A stretch of DNA of 64,000 bases from Hymenobacter polaris (GCF_012927305.1 NZ_JABBGH010000001.1:124001-188000), one strand, 5' to 3'. Counted from the stretch's first letter, positions 7,912 through 16,861 are shown. The notes: generated by a model not told the origin, from the letters alone. Program-made: numbers and translations.

Positions 7912-8475
7912 TTATTTCGGAAATACCACGCTGTTGGTTATCACGGTATTGCTCTCGTGCAGGGCGCGGTCGGCGATGCTAATCTGGAAGCGGGCTTCCT
8001 CGCCAGGCCTATAAAGCGACTGATAGGCAAAGGCATACACCCGCGTGAGCGTACCCTTGATGGGCGCGCTGTGGTTTTCGGACGTAGTGGCAATGTGCTC
8101 GAAGCGGCTGTTGTAGGCCCCGGCCACCGTGCGGGCAGGCATCAGGCTGGTTAGGGGCACGAACGTACCGTTGGGCTGCTTGATGTAGGGCTCGATGAAG
8201 TAGTTGTTGTTGAAGCGGCTGGGGTAGGCGTAGGGCGACACGGCGCTTTCGGCCGAACTCAAACCTAGGTCGCCGTCGCCATCCTGAAAGCGGATGGTGA
8301 TGAACACCGAGTCGATGGGCTGCGTGCCGCCGCTGGCGTAGTGGCGCAGCACGACGGAAGTATCGTCCACCGAAATTTCGGGCGTCACGGGGTAGTTGGG
8401 GGCTTTCAGGCAGCTACCCAGGCCTAGGGTAAGCAGGCCCACCGTACCCGCCAGCAAGAGTCGAAAACGTTTCAT
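7912..8475 (-). CDS. Hypothetical lipoprotein
   Basis: The 187-residue protein starts at the ATG at 8475 (MKRFRLLLAGTVGLLTLG) and has a lipobox ending in GLGSC with Cys 22 as the lipidated residue. The mature part holds two strand-rich halves; IDSVFITIRFQDGDGDLG is a motif often seen in Bacteroidota surface lipoproteins of unknown role. A longer frame to 8502 adds nine residues before the signal and is less likely. It is convergent with the E1 gene. No function can be assigned. Confidence 0.75.
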   Translation of the reverse strand: MKRFRLLLAGTVGLLTLGLGSCLKAPNYPVTPEISVDDTSVVLRHYASGGTQPIDSVFITIRFQDGDGDLGLSSAESAVSPYAYPSRFNNNYFIEPYIKQPNGTFVPLTSLMPARTVAGAYNSRFEHIATTSENHSAPIKGTLTRVYAFAYQSLYRPGEEARFQISIADRALHESNTVITNSVVFPK

Positions 8476-8613
8476 ACGCGAAAAAGCTAGTATACTGCCC
8501 AAACAACCGGTGGCTGCCCCCGGTACCTAGGGCCAACGCCCGGCGACGCCGGTTTGTTGTAAGAATTGCCGAAAGGTAAGCCGGCCCCGCCCGCTTAACT
8601 AGCCCTTGCTTCT

Positions 8614-9630
8614 ATGAGTTTCCGCGCCGAGTTTTTAGGCTCCCACTACCAGCACCTTACCCAGCTGGCCGCCCCCAGTTTCGAGGCGCGGGCCCTGGCC
8701 TTGTTTCAGTACCAGGCCCAGCACTGCCCGCCCTACGCCGCCTACCTGGCCGCCTTGGGCCGCGACCCCGCGGCCGTGCGCCAAGTGGCCGACATCCCGT
8801 TCCTGCCCATCGAGTTTTTTAAAACCCACGCCGTGCGCACCGACCCCGGCGCGTGGGAAGCCCAGGAGGTATTTCGCAGCAGCGGCACCACCCTGCAGCA
8901 GCGCAGCCGCCACCTCGTGCGCGACCCGGCCCTGTACCGGGCCAACGCGGCCGCCATCTTCGAGGCCGCCTACGGCCCGCTCGATTCCTGGATTTTCCTG
9001 GCCCTGCTGCCCTCGTACCTCGAGCAGGGCGAGTCGTCGCTGGTGGCCATGGTGGCCGATTTTGCGCAGCGCTCGGGCCAGCGCCAGGAGGCCTTTTTTC
9101 TGCGCGACCACCTAGGGCTGCTGCGGGCCCTAGGCGAGGCCAAGCGCCAGCCCGGCCGCCGCGTTATGCTGTTTGGTGTCACCTTCGCCCTGCTCGACCT
9201 GGCCGCCGAGGTAGGCGCCGCGCCCGAGCTGCAAGGCCTCACGGTGCTCGAAACCGGCGGTATGAAGGGCCGCCGCCGCGAGATGATACGCGAGGAGTTG
9301 CACGCCGAGCTGCACCAGGTATTTGGCCCCGCGCCCATCCACTCCGAGTACGGCATGACCGAGCTGCTCTCGCAGGCCTACTCACCCGGCGCGGGCCGCT
9401 TCTACTGCCCGCCCCAGCTGCAGGTGCTGCTGCGCGACCCCGCCGACCCATTTTCGATAGACGCTACGCGCCCCGACGGCGCCATTAACGTCATCGACCT
9501 GGCCAACGTGGACTCCTGCGCCTTTATCGAAACCCGCGACCTAGCTCGCCGCCACCCCGACGGCTCGTTTGAGGTGCTGGGCCGGCTGGATAACTCGGAC
9601 ATCAGGGGGTGCAGCCAGCTGGCGGCGTAG
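8614..9630 (+). CDS. LuxE/PaaK-like acyl-protein synthetase (acyl-activating enzyme)
   Basis: The 338-residue protein matches the LuxE-type adenylating fold, which activates an acyl group as an acyl-AMP. It shows the AMP-binding loop FRSSGTTLQQRSRH (about residues 89-102), a conserved VLETGGMKGRRREM block, HSEYGMTELLSQAYS, and the C-terminal RPDGAINVIDLANVDSCAFIETRDLARR with LGRLDNSDIRGCSQ. Bacteroidota carry such stand-alone genes and the acceptor is usually unknown. Its last 40 codons recur as a decayed copy at 38882-39001, which is evidence for how the pectin island arrived. Confidence 0.88.
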   Translation: MSFRAEFLGSHYQHLTQLAAPSFEARALALFQYQAQHCPPYAAYLAALGRDPAAVRQVADIPFLPIEFFKTHAVRTDPGAWEAQEVFRSSGTTLQQRSRHLVRDPALYRANAAAIFEAAYGPLDSWIFLALLPSYLEQGESSLVAMVADFAQRSGQRQEAFFLRDHLGLLRALGEAKRQPGRRVMLFGVTFALLDLAAEVGAAPELQGLTVLETGGMKGRRREMIREELHAELHQVFGPAPIHSEYGMTELLSQAYSPGAGRFYCPPQLQVLLRDPADPFSIDATRPDGAINVIDLANVDSCAFIETRDLARRHPDGSFEVLGRLDNSDIRGCSQLAA

Positions 9631-9756
9631 GCGGCGTGGTGTTGATATATACCTGGTAGCGCAAGTCCCCGGCTTGCGGTGAGTTTACGAAGGCTGGTAA
9701 CGTAGCCTGAAAGCGGCGATAACTTCCGCAACGGATAAGTAACTATTTTGAGCAGA

Positions 9757-10245
9757 ATGGGCGCAATAGAACAATTTCCCTTGAGACTTAGGCAAACCGA
9801 ATATGCTGATTTAGCCGCTTTATTCCAGTTTCAGCTTGATAAAGCGGCTATTCATTTAGCCGCTTTTACTCCGAAGAATCCTGCGGATAAGGAGGCATAT
9901 CTGGAGAAATTCGCCAAAATCTTAAAAGACCCCACTACCAACACGCAAACGATTTTACTTGGTGATAGTATCGTGGGAAGCATTGCAAAATTTGTGTTAG
10001 GCGGTGATGCTGAAATTACGTATTGGATTGATAGAAAATACTGGGGAAATGGTATTGCTACTGCTGCGCTTAAAACCTTTCTGACCATCGAAAGCACAAG
10101 ACCTCTTATAGGGAGAGTGGCGTTCGATAATTTAGGGTCGCAGAAAATATTAGAGAGATGTGGCTTTGTAAAAATTGGCACCGACAAAGGCTTTGCAAAT
10201 GCACGACAAGCAGAGATTGAAGAATTCATTTATAAGCTGCTGTAG
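9757..10245 (+). CDS. GNAT family N-acetyltransferase (RimJ/RimL type)
   Basis: The 162-residue protein starts at the ATG at 9757; a TTG three codons earlier is possible. Residues fit the GNAT core: an N-terminal LRLRQTEYADLAALFQF, ITYWIDRKYWGNGIATAALKTFL with the acetyl-CoA loop (YWGNGIA), and VAFDNLGSQKILERCGFVKIG near the end. RimJ/L-type enzymes acetylate proteins or small molecules. The gene is markedly AT-richer than both neighbours and lacks the CCTAGG motif, which suggests recent acquisition. It lies between luxE and the regulator-gene remnant. Confidence 0.88.
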   Translation: MGAIEQFPLRLRQTEYADLAALFQFQLDKAAIHLAAFTPKNPADKEAYLEKFAKILKDPTTNTQTILLGDSIVGSIAKFVLGGDAEITYWIDRKYWGNGIATAALKTFLTIESTRPLIGRVAFDNLGSQKILERCGFVKIGTDKGFANARQAEIEEFIYKLL

Positions 10246-10264
10246 CAAGTAGCAGTAGTAATAC

Positions 10265-10364
10265 ATACCCGCAAACGCTTTTGCGTCAGCTTCCTCAAGC
10301 ACGGCGTCGCTCACTCGTCATGACTAGGCGCTCCACCACGTTGCGCAGCTCGCGGAGGTTGCTT
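10265..10364 (-). pseudogene. Decayed 3' end of an NtrC-type response regulator gene
   Basis: Read on the minus strand, this translates as NLRELRNVVERLVMTS and, after a 4-base length change that shifts the frame, VLEEADAKAFAG. The intact regulator at 39981-41150 ends NIRELRNVVERLVIMSDG...TIEEADAKAFAG, so this is a remnant of the same gene's last 33 codons or so. The copies differ at roughly a fifth of bases. Similarity stops at about 10364. The rest of the gap (10365-10525) shows only a GC-rich stretch with no gene that I recognise. Confidence 0.8.
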
Positions 10365-10525
10365 TTCTACTACCAGCCCGCTCGCTGCTTGGCGGGCCGG
10401 CGTTTTCTACGGTGTTCACCACGTCCGCCTACCGCACCCTTCGCAGCTACCGTGGTTTGCCTGTTAACAATAGAGAGCCGGCGACCACGGGCGCACCCGC
10501 GCCGGCTACACCGCGTGGCTGCTGG

Positions 10526-11512
10526 CTACCGGGCGGGGGCCGGCAGCACGCGGCGCAGAAAAGCTACCGTATAGTCGAGTACCGCCGGAAACCAGGGCTC
10601 GAGCAGCGGGAACACGTGCGGCGCGTCGGCGAAGGTGTGGGCTTCGTGGTAGATGCCGTAGGCGTCGAGCTGCCGCGTGAAGTCGTCGCGCCCGGCGTGC
10701 ATGCGGGCCACCCCGCTATTGAGGAACAGCGTGGGCGGCGCGGCGGCCGATACGTGACTAAGGGCGCCGGCCTGCTGCCACTGTGCCGGCTGGGCGGCGC
10801 GGGGTGCCCCTAGCCAAATGGTAGCTGCCGAAGGGCCCCGGCTGTCGTCGCCCTCGCCCGACTCAGGATGCGTAAACGCCAGGATACCATCGACGTCTAC
10901 GAGCGCTTGCACAGCGCTGCTGTGGTGGGGCCAGCAGGCGAGGTCAGGAGCGGGGGCGCTGCCAGCGCCGGTAGTGGCCAGCAAGGCGGCCAGCTGGCCA
11001 CCCGCCGAGAAGCCCCAGGCCGCCACGCGGGTGGTATCGAGGCGCAGGCGGCGGGCGTGGGCGCGCAGGTAGCGTAGGGCGGCCCGCAGGTCGAGCAGGG
11101 CGGCCGGGTAGGGAGCCTGGCCCGAGAGGCGGTACTCGGCAGTGGCCACCACGAAGCCCTGGGCGGCCAGCTGCCGGGCCAGCGGCCAGTGCTGGCTGGG
11201 GCGGCCCGAGCGCCAGCCGCCGCCGTGCACTACCAGCACGGCCGGGTAACCCGCGCGGGGCGGCCGGGCGCGGGGCGCAAACACGTCGAGGTGCAGCACC
11301 TGCTGGCCCACCCGGCAGTAGGGCCGGCCGTAGCGGCTGCGGATGCCGGCCGGCGCGGCGGGCTGGGCCAGCTGCACGCCGGGATGCTGCTTGCGGGCGC
11401 TACGCAGGGCGCTGTGCAGGGTAAAGGAAGTGTCGGCGGCCGGCGCCTGGGCTAGGGCCGGGACCGCGGCCCCGGCCGCCAGCAGGGCCAGGGTCAGCAA
11501 TAGAGTGCGCAT
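10526..11512 (-). CDS. Alpha/beta hydrolase, probable carbohydrate esterase
   Basis: The 328-residue protein starts at the ATG at 11512 with a signal peptide (MRTLLLTLALLAAGAAVPALAQ); the open frame runs further upstream but without signal or family similarity. The fold is the BD-FAE/esterase_2 type: oxyanion loop VVHGGGWRSG, nucleophile elbow AWGFSAGG, and a C-terminal catalytic His in DAPHVFPLLEPW. Similar enzymes deacetylate or deferuloylate plant polysaccharides, and the pectin context suggests a pectin or xylan acetylesterase. It is divergent from the methylesterase-lyase fusion and shares its operator region. Confidence 0.82.
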   Translation of the reverse strand: MRTLLLTLALLAAGAAVPALAQAPAADTSFTLHSALRSARKQHPGVQLAQPAAPAGIRSRYGRPYCRVGQQVLHLDVFAPRARPPRAGYPAVLVVHGGGWRSGRPSQHWPLARQLAAQGFVVATAEYRLSGQAPYPAALLDLRAALRYLRAHARRLRLDTTRVAAWGFSAGGQLAALLATTGAGSAPAPDLACWPHHSSAVQALVDVDGILAFTHPESGEGDDSRGPSAATIWLGAPRAAQPAQWQQAGALSHVSAAAPPTLFLNSGVARMHAGRDDFTRQLDAYGIYHEAHTFADAPHVFPLLEPWFPAVLDYTVAFLRRVLPAPAR

Positions 11513-11584
11513 CGCAGGCGGCAGCATGGGTGAGGCTGCAAGTAACGCCGCCCCGGTCACTACCCGCCGGGCCGGGCCAGTGGC

Positions 11585-11602
11585 ATCGTTGCCGGCATCG
11601 TT
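11585..11602. promoter_or_regulatory. Candidate LacI-family operator (esterase / methylesterase-lyase)
   Basis: ATCGTTGCCGGCATCGTT. It shares the frame ATCGTTnnCGGnAnCG with sites at 32576 and 38647. It lies between the divergent esterase (start 11512) and the pectin methylesterase-lyase fusion (start 11685), so it could control both. Confidence 0.6.
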
Positions 11603-11684
11603 TGCGCGGAAATAAATAGCCTGGCCGCTTGGCCCCACTGGTTTCGGTTGGATTTTTAGCGCCCGTCTCCGCTTCCCACCCTCT

Positions 11685-13709
11685 ATGAGCCCGTTGCTTT
11701 TCTTGCTGCTTTGGCTGCTGCAGCCCGCCCAGCGCCCGCTTACGGTAGCGGCCGACGGCACCGGCGACTTCAACACCATCCAGGCGGCGCTCAACAGCCT
11801 GCCGGCCACGGCCCCGCAGCCCCGCGTGGTGTACATTCGCAACGGCACCTACCGCGAAAAGGTGTACCTGGATGGCAAAAGCAACGTCGTGCTGCGCGGG
11901 CAAAGCGAGCGGGGCGTGGTGCTGACGTGCAGCCAGGCCCGCGACCTCTGGCACTGCGACCCGGCCGCCAACCACGACGACTGGGGCGTGGCGACCCTCA
12001 ACCTGCGCAACTGCCCCGACGTGACGCTGGAAAACCTCACGGTACTCAATACCTACGGCTTTGAGCACCAGAGGCAGCCGCCCGTGGCCGTACCCTGCGC
12101 CGCCGACGGAGGGCAGCCCAAAACCGTGAGCGCCACCGGCCACCAGATGGCCCTGCGAACCATGCCCGGCACCGTGCGCCTGGTGGTGCGGCACTGTACG
12201 TTCCGGGCGCTGGGCGGCGACACGGTAAGCCCCTGGGACGTGGACGCCGGCCAGTACTACTTCCAGGACTGTACAATGGAAGGCGGGGTGGACTTCTACT
12301 GCCCCCGCGGCTGGGCCTACGCCGAAAACTGCCGCTTTGTGTGCCATAACACCAGCGCCGCCATCTGGCACGACGGCTCGGGCAGCGAGCAGGCCAAAAC
12401 CGTGCTGCGCAACTGCCGTTTCGAGGGCGACCCCGGCTTTAAGCTGGGCCGCTACCACCGCGAGGCGCAGTTTTACCTGGTAGACTGCCGCTTCGGGCGC
12501 AACATGGCCGATGCCGACATCTACCAAGCCGCCTCGGGCACGGGCGCCAAGCGCTGGGGCCGGCGCGTGTACTACGCTGGCTGCCACCGCCGGGGCGGCG
12601 ACTACTCCTGGCTGCAAGACAACCTGGCCAGCGCCCCCGGGGCTCCTCGCCCCCAAGACATTACGCCCGTCTGGGCCTTCGACCACCGCTGGAACCCGCT
12701 AACGGGCGCGCACGCCCCCGACGCGCCCACCCCCACCCTAGCGGCCGCGGCCGACAGCACCGCCGAGAAGATGCTGGTGTATCAGCGCAGCGTGGGCGGC
12801 TGGCCCAAGGCGGTGCACGAGCACAAGGTGGACTACGCCGCCCCGCTGCCGCCCGCCTTGCGCGCCGCTACCCTGGCCGACGCCGGCCGCCCCGACGCCA
12901 CCATCGACAACAACGCCACTACCCGCGAAATCCGCTACCTGGTAACTGCCGCCGCCCGCACCCACAACGGCGCCTACCAGCGCGCCGCCGAGCGCGGCGT
13001 GCGCTACCTGCTGCGCATGCAGCAGCCCAGCGGCGGCTTCCCGCAATACTACCCCGACAGCAGCCTCTACCGCGCCCAGATTACCTACAACGACAACGCG
13101 ATGGTGAACGCCCTGCGCGTGCTGCAAGCCGTGGCCGCCCGCCAGGGCGACTACGCCCTGCTCGACGCCGCCCTAGCCGAGCCCGCCCGCTTGGCCGTAG
13201 GACGGGGCGTGCAGTGTATCCTGGCCACGCAGTACCGGCAGCGCGGCCGCCTCACGGCCTGGTGCGCCCAGCACGACCGCCGCACCCTGCTGCCCTGCGC
13301 CGCCCGCGCCTTTGAGCTACCCTCGCTCAGCGGCGACGAAACCGTGGGCATCGTGGCGTTCTTGCTCAGCCTGGAGCAGCCCACGCCCGCGGTGCGCCAG
13401 GCCATAGAGGCCGCCGTGGCGTGGCTAAACGACGTGCAAATGCCTAACTTGGCCCTGCAGGAAGTAACCGACCCGCGCCAGCCCAGCGGCCGCGACCACC
13501 TGCTGGTGCCCCAGCCCGGCCACCGGCTGTGGGCGCGCTTCTACGACCTAACCACCAACCAGCCCTTTTACGTGGGCCGCGACGGGGTGAAGCGAGCCCA
13601 CCTGGCCGACATCGAGAATGAGCGCCGCGTGGGCTACGCCTACGTGGGCACCTGGCCCGAGCAGCTACTCACCAAGGAGTATCCGCGCTGGTTGGCAAAG
13701 GAAAAATAG
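11685..13709 (+). CDS. Pectin methylesterase (CE8) - pectate lyase (PL10) fusion
   Basis: The 674-residue secreted protein has a short signal peptide (MSPLLFLLLWLLQPAQ). Residues about 17-345 are a CE8-type right-handed beta-helix: AADGTGDFNTIQAALNSL, the catalytic pair in LGGDTVSP and GGVDFYCP, and LGRYHREAQF. Residues about 355-674 are a PL10 pectate lyase: VGGWPKAV, ATIDNNATTREIRYL, ITYNDNAMVNALRVL, AFELPSLSGDETVGIV and the end GYAYVGTWPEQLL. One chain can thus demethylate pectin and cleave the pectate made. Convergent with the CE12 genes; the upstream operator suggests LacI control. Confidence 0.92.
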   Translation: MSPLLFLLLWLLQPAQRPLTVAADGTGDFNTIQAALNSLPATAPQPRVVYIRNGTYREKVYLDGKSNVVLRGQSERGVVLTCSQARDLWHCDPAANHDDWGVATLNLRNCPDVTLENLTVLNTYGFEHQRQPPVAVPCAADGGQPKTVSATGHQMALRTMPGTVRLVVRHCTFRALGGDTVSPWDVDAGQYYFQDCTMEGGVDFYCPRGWAYAENCRFVCHNTSAAIWHDGSGSEQAKTVLRNCRFEGDPGFKLGRYHREAQFYLVDCRFGRNMADADIYQAASGTGAKRWGRRVYYAGCHRRGGDYSWLQDNLASAPGAPRPQDITPVWAFDHRWNPLTGAHAPDAPTPTLAAAADSTAEKMLVYQRSVGGWPKAVHEHKVDYAAPLPPALRAATLADAGRPDATIDNNATTREIRYLVTAAARTHNGAYQRAAERGVRYLLRMQQPSGGFPQYYPDSSLYRAQITYNDNAMVNALRVLQAVAARQGDYALLDAALAEPARLAVGRGVQCILATQYRQRGRLTAWCAQHDRRTLLPCAARAFELPSLSGDETVGIVAFLLSLEQPTPAVRQAIEAAVAWLNDVQMPNLALQEVTDPRQPSGRDHLLVPQPGHRLWARFYDLTTNQPFYVGRDGVKRAHLADIENERRVGYAYVGTWPEQLLTKEYPRWLAKEK

Positions 13710-13735
13710 CCGGTCTTGGAAGGAAGTTCGGCTTC

Positions 13736-14533
13736 CTATTTAGTGGGTTGGGCATCGGGGCCGGCCGGGGGCGGCACGGCGTTTTTGGGCAGCGGCCGGG
13801 CTAGGTGCCCGGCCAGCGGCAGGTGCTGCGCCTGCATGGCTCGCACAGCCAGCTCGGCCATCTTGCGGGCGCCCAGCTCCGAAAAATGGGTGTTGTCGTG
13901 GCGGCCGTAGGGGTAGTTGGGGTGCTCGCCGGGGCCTAGGTCCAGAAACAGCAGCTTGGAGGTTTCGGGGCCGAACTGCTCCAGCAGCCGCCGGCTCTGC
14001 TCGTCCAGGTCGAGCAGCGGCACGTGGTACTCGGCGGCTACCGCGCGGGTGGCCGCCGAGTAGGCGGCGTGGGTTTCGGGCACCCGGCCGGCCGCGTCGA
14101 ACTTGCGCCGGGTGATGGGCGTGAGCAGCACTGGCTGCGCGTGCCGGGCCAGTGCCTCGGCCACGAAGCGCGCCAGGTTGCGGCGGTAGTCGGCGGGCGG
14201 GGTGTAGCGGTCGGGGTACTGGGTAGCCTCGTCGTTGTGGCCGAACTGAATGAGCACGTAGTCGCCTGGTTGCAGGGCGTCCACGATGGGCTGCCAGCGG
14301 TTTTCGGCCAGGAAAGTGCGGGTGCTACGCCCGTTTTTAGCCCGGTTGTCTACTACCACCGTGCTGTCGAAAAAAGTGCGTAGCGGCATGCCCCAGCCCG
14401 TTTCCGGAAACGCGCCCGCCACCTTATCGGCCATCGTAGAGTCGCCGATGAGGTAGAGGTGCAAGGGCGGCGGTACGGCCGGGGCGGCGGCTAGCAGCAT
14501 AGCCAGCAGCGGTAGCAGGCGCAGGATTCGCAT
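13736..14533 (-). CDS. Rhamnogalacturonan acetylesterase (CE12, SGNH fold), copy 1
   Basis: The 265-residue protein has a signal peptide (MRILRLLPLLAMLLAAAPA) and the four SGNH blocks: LIGDSTM with the nucleophile Ser, NRAKNGRST with Gly, QFGHNDE with Asn, and HDNTHFSELGA with the catalytic Asp-x-x-His. This is the CE12 pattern; such enzymes remove acetyl groups from rhamnogalacturonan I. It is the last gene of a PL1-CE12-CE12 group, 11 bases after the second copy. The C-terminus carries an extra proline-rich tail. Confidence 0.92.
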   Translation of the reverse strand: MRILRLLPLLAMLLAAAPAVPPPLHLYLIGDSTMADKVAGAFPETGWGMPLRTFFDSTVVVDNRAKNGRSTRTFLAENRWQPIVDALQPGDYVLIQFGHNDEATQYPDRYTPPADYRRNLARFVAEALARHAQPVLLTPITRRKFDAAGRVPETHAAYSAATRAVAAEYHVPLLDLDEQSRRLLEQFGPETSKLLFLDLGPGEHPNYPYGRHDNTHFSELGARKMAELAVRAMQAQHLPLAGHLARPLPKNAVPPPAGPDAQPTK

Positions 14534-14544
14534 GGCTGGAAAGG

Positions 14545-15324
14545 TTAGCGTGCCTGGGGGTCAACGGTAGCAGCGGCCTGACGCTGCACCGTGCGCCCAG
14601 CCAGCGGCAGGTGCTGGGCACGCAGCTCGGCCAGCACTAGTTCGGCCACGCGGCGGGCGCCCAGCTCGTTGAAGTGCGTGTCGTCCTGCTTGCCATCGGG
14701 GTAGTTGGGGTGCTCGCCGGGGGCTAGGTAGTTAAACAGCAACTTGGAGGTTTCGGGGCCGAGCTGCTGGAGCAGCAGCTGGCTGTCGTGGTCGAGGTCG
14801 AGCAGGGGTACTTGCTGCTCGCGGGCCACCTGGCGCACCAGCTCAGCGTAGTCGGCGTGGGTTTCCTGCACCTGTCCGGCGGCGTCGAACTTGCGCCGCG
14901 CCACCGGCGTGAGCAGCACCGGCGTGGCGCGGTGGGCGCGGGTTTCGGCCACGAAGCGGCGCAGCAGCGCCTGGTACTCGGCGGGCGGGGTGTAGGTTTT
15001 CTTGGTGGGCACCTCGTCGTTGTGGCCGAACTGAATGAGCACGTAGTCGCCCTCGCGTAGCGCCTCAGCCACCGGCTGCCAGCGGCTTTCCTCCACGAAG
15101 CTGCGGGTGCTGCGACCGTTCTTGGCCCGGTTGTCCACGCGCACGGTTTCGTCGAAAAACCCCGCGAACGGCATGCCCCAGCCGGTTTCCGGGTACGCCT
15201 TCGGCTCCTTGATGGACATGGTGGAGTCGCCCACCAGGTACACCGTGATGGGCGGGGCGGCCGGGGGGCGGGCCGCGGTGGCAACCAGGGCCAGCAGGGA
15301 AAATAGGGCAGTTTTGAGGCGCAT
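14545..15324 (-). CDS. Rhamnogalacturonan acetylesterase (CE12, SGNH fold), copy 2
   Basis: The 259-residue secreted protein is a close paralogue of the gene at 13736: same VGDSTMS, NRAKNGRSTR, QFGHNDE and DDTHFNELGA blocks and the same PETSKLLF...APGEHPNYP stretch. Identity looks well above half, so this is a tandem duplication. Two CE12 enzymes may differ in acetyl position or chain length preferred. It sits between the PL1 gene and copy 1; a small family A repeat separates it from PL1. Confidence 0.92.
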   Translation of the reverse strand: MRLKTALFSLLALVATAARPPAAPPITVYLVGDSTMSIKEPKAYPETGWGMPFAGFFDETVRVDNRAKNGRSTRSFVEESRWQPVAEALREGDYVLIQFGHNDEVPTKKTYTPPAEYQALLRRFVAETRAHRATPVLLTPVARRKFDAAGQVQETHADYAELVRQVAREQQVPLLDLDHDSQLLLQQLGPETSKLLFNYLAPGEHPNYPDGKQDDTHFNELGARRVAELVLAELRAQHLPLAGRTVQRQAAATVDPQAR

Positions 15325-15338
15325 AAAGGACTTAAAAC

Positions 15339-15375
15339 AGAACGTCAGATTTCGGTAAGCTCAGCCTGACGTTCT
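15339..15375. repeat. Short family A repeat (tips only)
   Basis: AGAACGTCAG (15339-15348) pairs with CTGACGTTCT (15366-15375). Only the outer tips of the family A repeat remain, with a 17-base loop. It lies just before the CE12 copy 2 start. Confidence 0.6.
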
Positions 15376-15397
15376 TATTTGAGTATGACGACCCACT

Positions 15398-16861
15398 CTA
15401 CTTGCCGCTCGTCGGCGCGGCCACGCTGTTGAGGTAGCTTTCCAGCCAGGGGTAGCCGTCGGGGGCCGGGGCGGCGCGGTCGGCGGGGTCGGCAGGGTTG
15501 AGGTGGTGCTGCCGCTCCCAGGCATCGGGCATGCCGTCGTGGTCGGTGTCGGGGGCCGGGGCGGGGCCGGCGCCTAGGTCGGGCCAGGCGGCGGCCGTGG
15601 CGGCGTAGGCGGTACCGTGGGGGTGGTTGCCCTGCACGTCGATGAGGCGGCCGGTGCGGCGGCGCACATCCTGCACCACGCGCTGGTCGAGCGCGTCGCG
15701 GGCGGGCAGGGTGCAGCCTACTTGCGTCAGTACCAGCTCGTACGCCTCCTGGGCGGGCTGGGTGGGCACGAGGGGCAGGTTAAAGCGGGCGCGCCGGCCT
15801 AGGCCGGCCGTGTCGGCGCGGGTGCCCTCGTGGGGCGCAATGCCCAGCCAGTTGTATTTGGTAGTGGCGGGCGCCCCATCCACGTAGTTGCCAGCCAGGT
15901 AGAGGTGGGGGTAGGGCAGCAGCGGCAGCTTGCGGAAGGGCGTCATGATCATGGCCCGGATGGGTACGCCGGCGCTGCTGCCGCTTTCGGTGCTGGGACC
16001 GGGCTTGTAGTAGTTGCCCACCAGGTTGTAGTTGCCGCCCTCGCCGCCATTGGTGCTGTAGGCGCCCCAGTCGTAGATGACGTTGTTCACGAAGTCCACG
16101 TTTTCCTGGCCGGCTGCGCGCGGCTCCAAGTTGCGCGAGCCGTCGAAGCGCGGGTTGCGGCCCTTGCAGTGCGCCAGCAGGTTGTGATGGAATGAGGCGT
16201 GCCGCCCGCCCCAGATGCCCCCGAAGCCGTGCTGCTCAAAGTCCTGGTCGCCGGTTTCGAAGTGGTAGGAGTAGTTAAGCGGCTCGCTTAGCAGGCACCA
16301 CTGCACGCTCACGCTGTCGCCGGCATACACCGAGCACACCTCGTCGGTACTCCAGCTTAGTGAGCAGTGGTCGAGCACCAGGCGGTGGTTGCGGGTGCCG
16401 CCCAGCGCGTCGTCGCTTCCCGCTTCATCCACTTTCCCCTTATTTTGAAACCGGTCGCCCATTCGCACCCGAATGAAGCGCACGATGATGTTGTTGCCCT
16501 TCAGGCGCACGGGCTGGTCGGCCAGGCAAATGCCCTGGCCGGGGGCCGACTGCCCCGCCACGGTGGTATTGGCCGGCACGGTAAGCGGCTGCGCCAGGTG
16601 GATGGTGCCGGCCACCCGAAAGACAACCGTGCGCGGCCCTACTGCTTTGGCTGGCTGCTCCAGCGCGTAGCGCAAGGTGCCGGGCGTGTTGTCGTCGGCC
16701 AGCGAGGTTACTTCCAGCACCGTTGTGGGCCGGGCCGGGGTGCCGCGCCCGCCGCTGGTGTACTTGCCCGCCCCTTCCGCCCCTGGAAACGCGGGCAGCT
16801 GAGCGGCGGCCGGAACAATAGCAGCGAGAGCGAGCAGTAGCGGGGGCAGGACGGGGCGCAT
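15398..16861 (-). CDS. Pectate lyase, PL1 family
   Basis: The 487-residue protein has a signal peptide (MRPVLPPLLLALAAIVPAAA) followed by AFPGAEGAGKYTSGGRGTPA, the usual start of Bacteroidota PL1 beta-helix lyases. Further marks are VVFRVAGTIHL, NTTVAGQSAPGQGI, the Ca-site region DEAGSDDALGGTRNHRLVLDHCSLSWSTDE, and FHHNLLAHCKGRNPR, which carries the catalytic Arg. The end holds DTDHDGMPDAWERQHHLNP, a Ca-binding repeat common in such enzymes. It cleaves pectate by beta-elimination outside the cytoplasm. It leads the PL1-CE12-CE12 group; no operator copy is evident upstream. Confidence 0.92.
   Translation of the reverse strand: MRPVLPPLLLALAAIVPAAAQLPAFPGAEGAGKYTSGGRGTPARPTTVLEVTSLADDNTPGTLRYALEQPAKAVGPRTVVFRVAGTIHLAQPLTVPANTTVAGQSAPGQGICLADQPVRLKGNNIIVRFIRVRMGDRFQNKGKVDEAGSDDALGGTRNHRLVLDHCSLSWSTDEVCSVYAGDSVSVQWCLLSEPLNYSYHFETGDQDFEQHGFGGIWGGRHASFHHNLLAHCKGRNPRFDGSRNLEPRAAGQENVDFVNNVIYDWGAYSTNGGEGGNYNLVGNYYKPGPSTESGSSAGVPIRAMIMTPFRKLPLLPYPHLYLAGNYVDGAPATTKYNWLGIAPHEGTRADTAGLGRRARFNLPLVPTQPAQEAYELVLTQVGCTLPARDALDQRVVQDVRRRTGRLIDVQGNHPHGTAYAATAAAWPDLGAGPAPAPDTDHDGMPDAWERQHHLNPADPADRAAPAPDGYPWLESYLNSVAAPTSGK

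Noticed and set aside
10246..10525. An integrase or transposase remnant at the island edges
   Set aside because: No such similarity was seen here or at 38568-39132; the only remnants are of luxE and the regulator.
10281..10813. Plus-strand frames after the GNAT gene
   Set aside because: They cover the regulator remnant and the antisense of the esterase C-terminus and have no coding features of their own.
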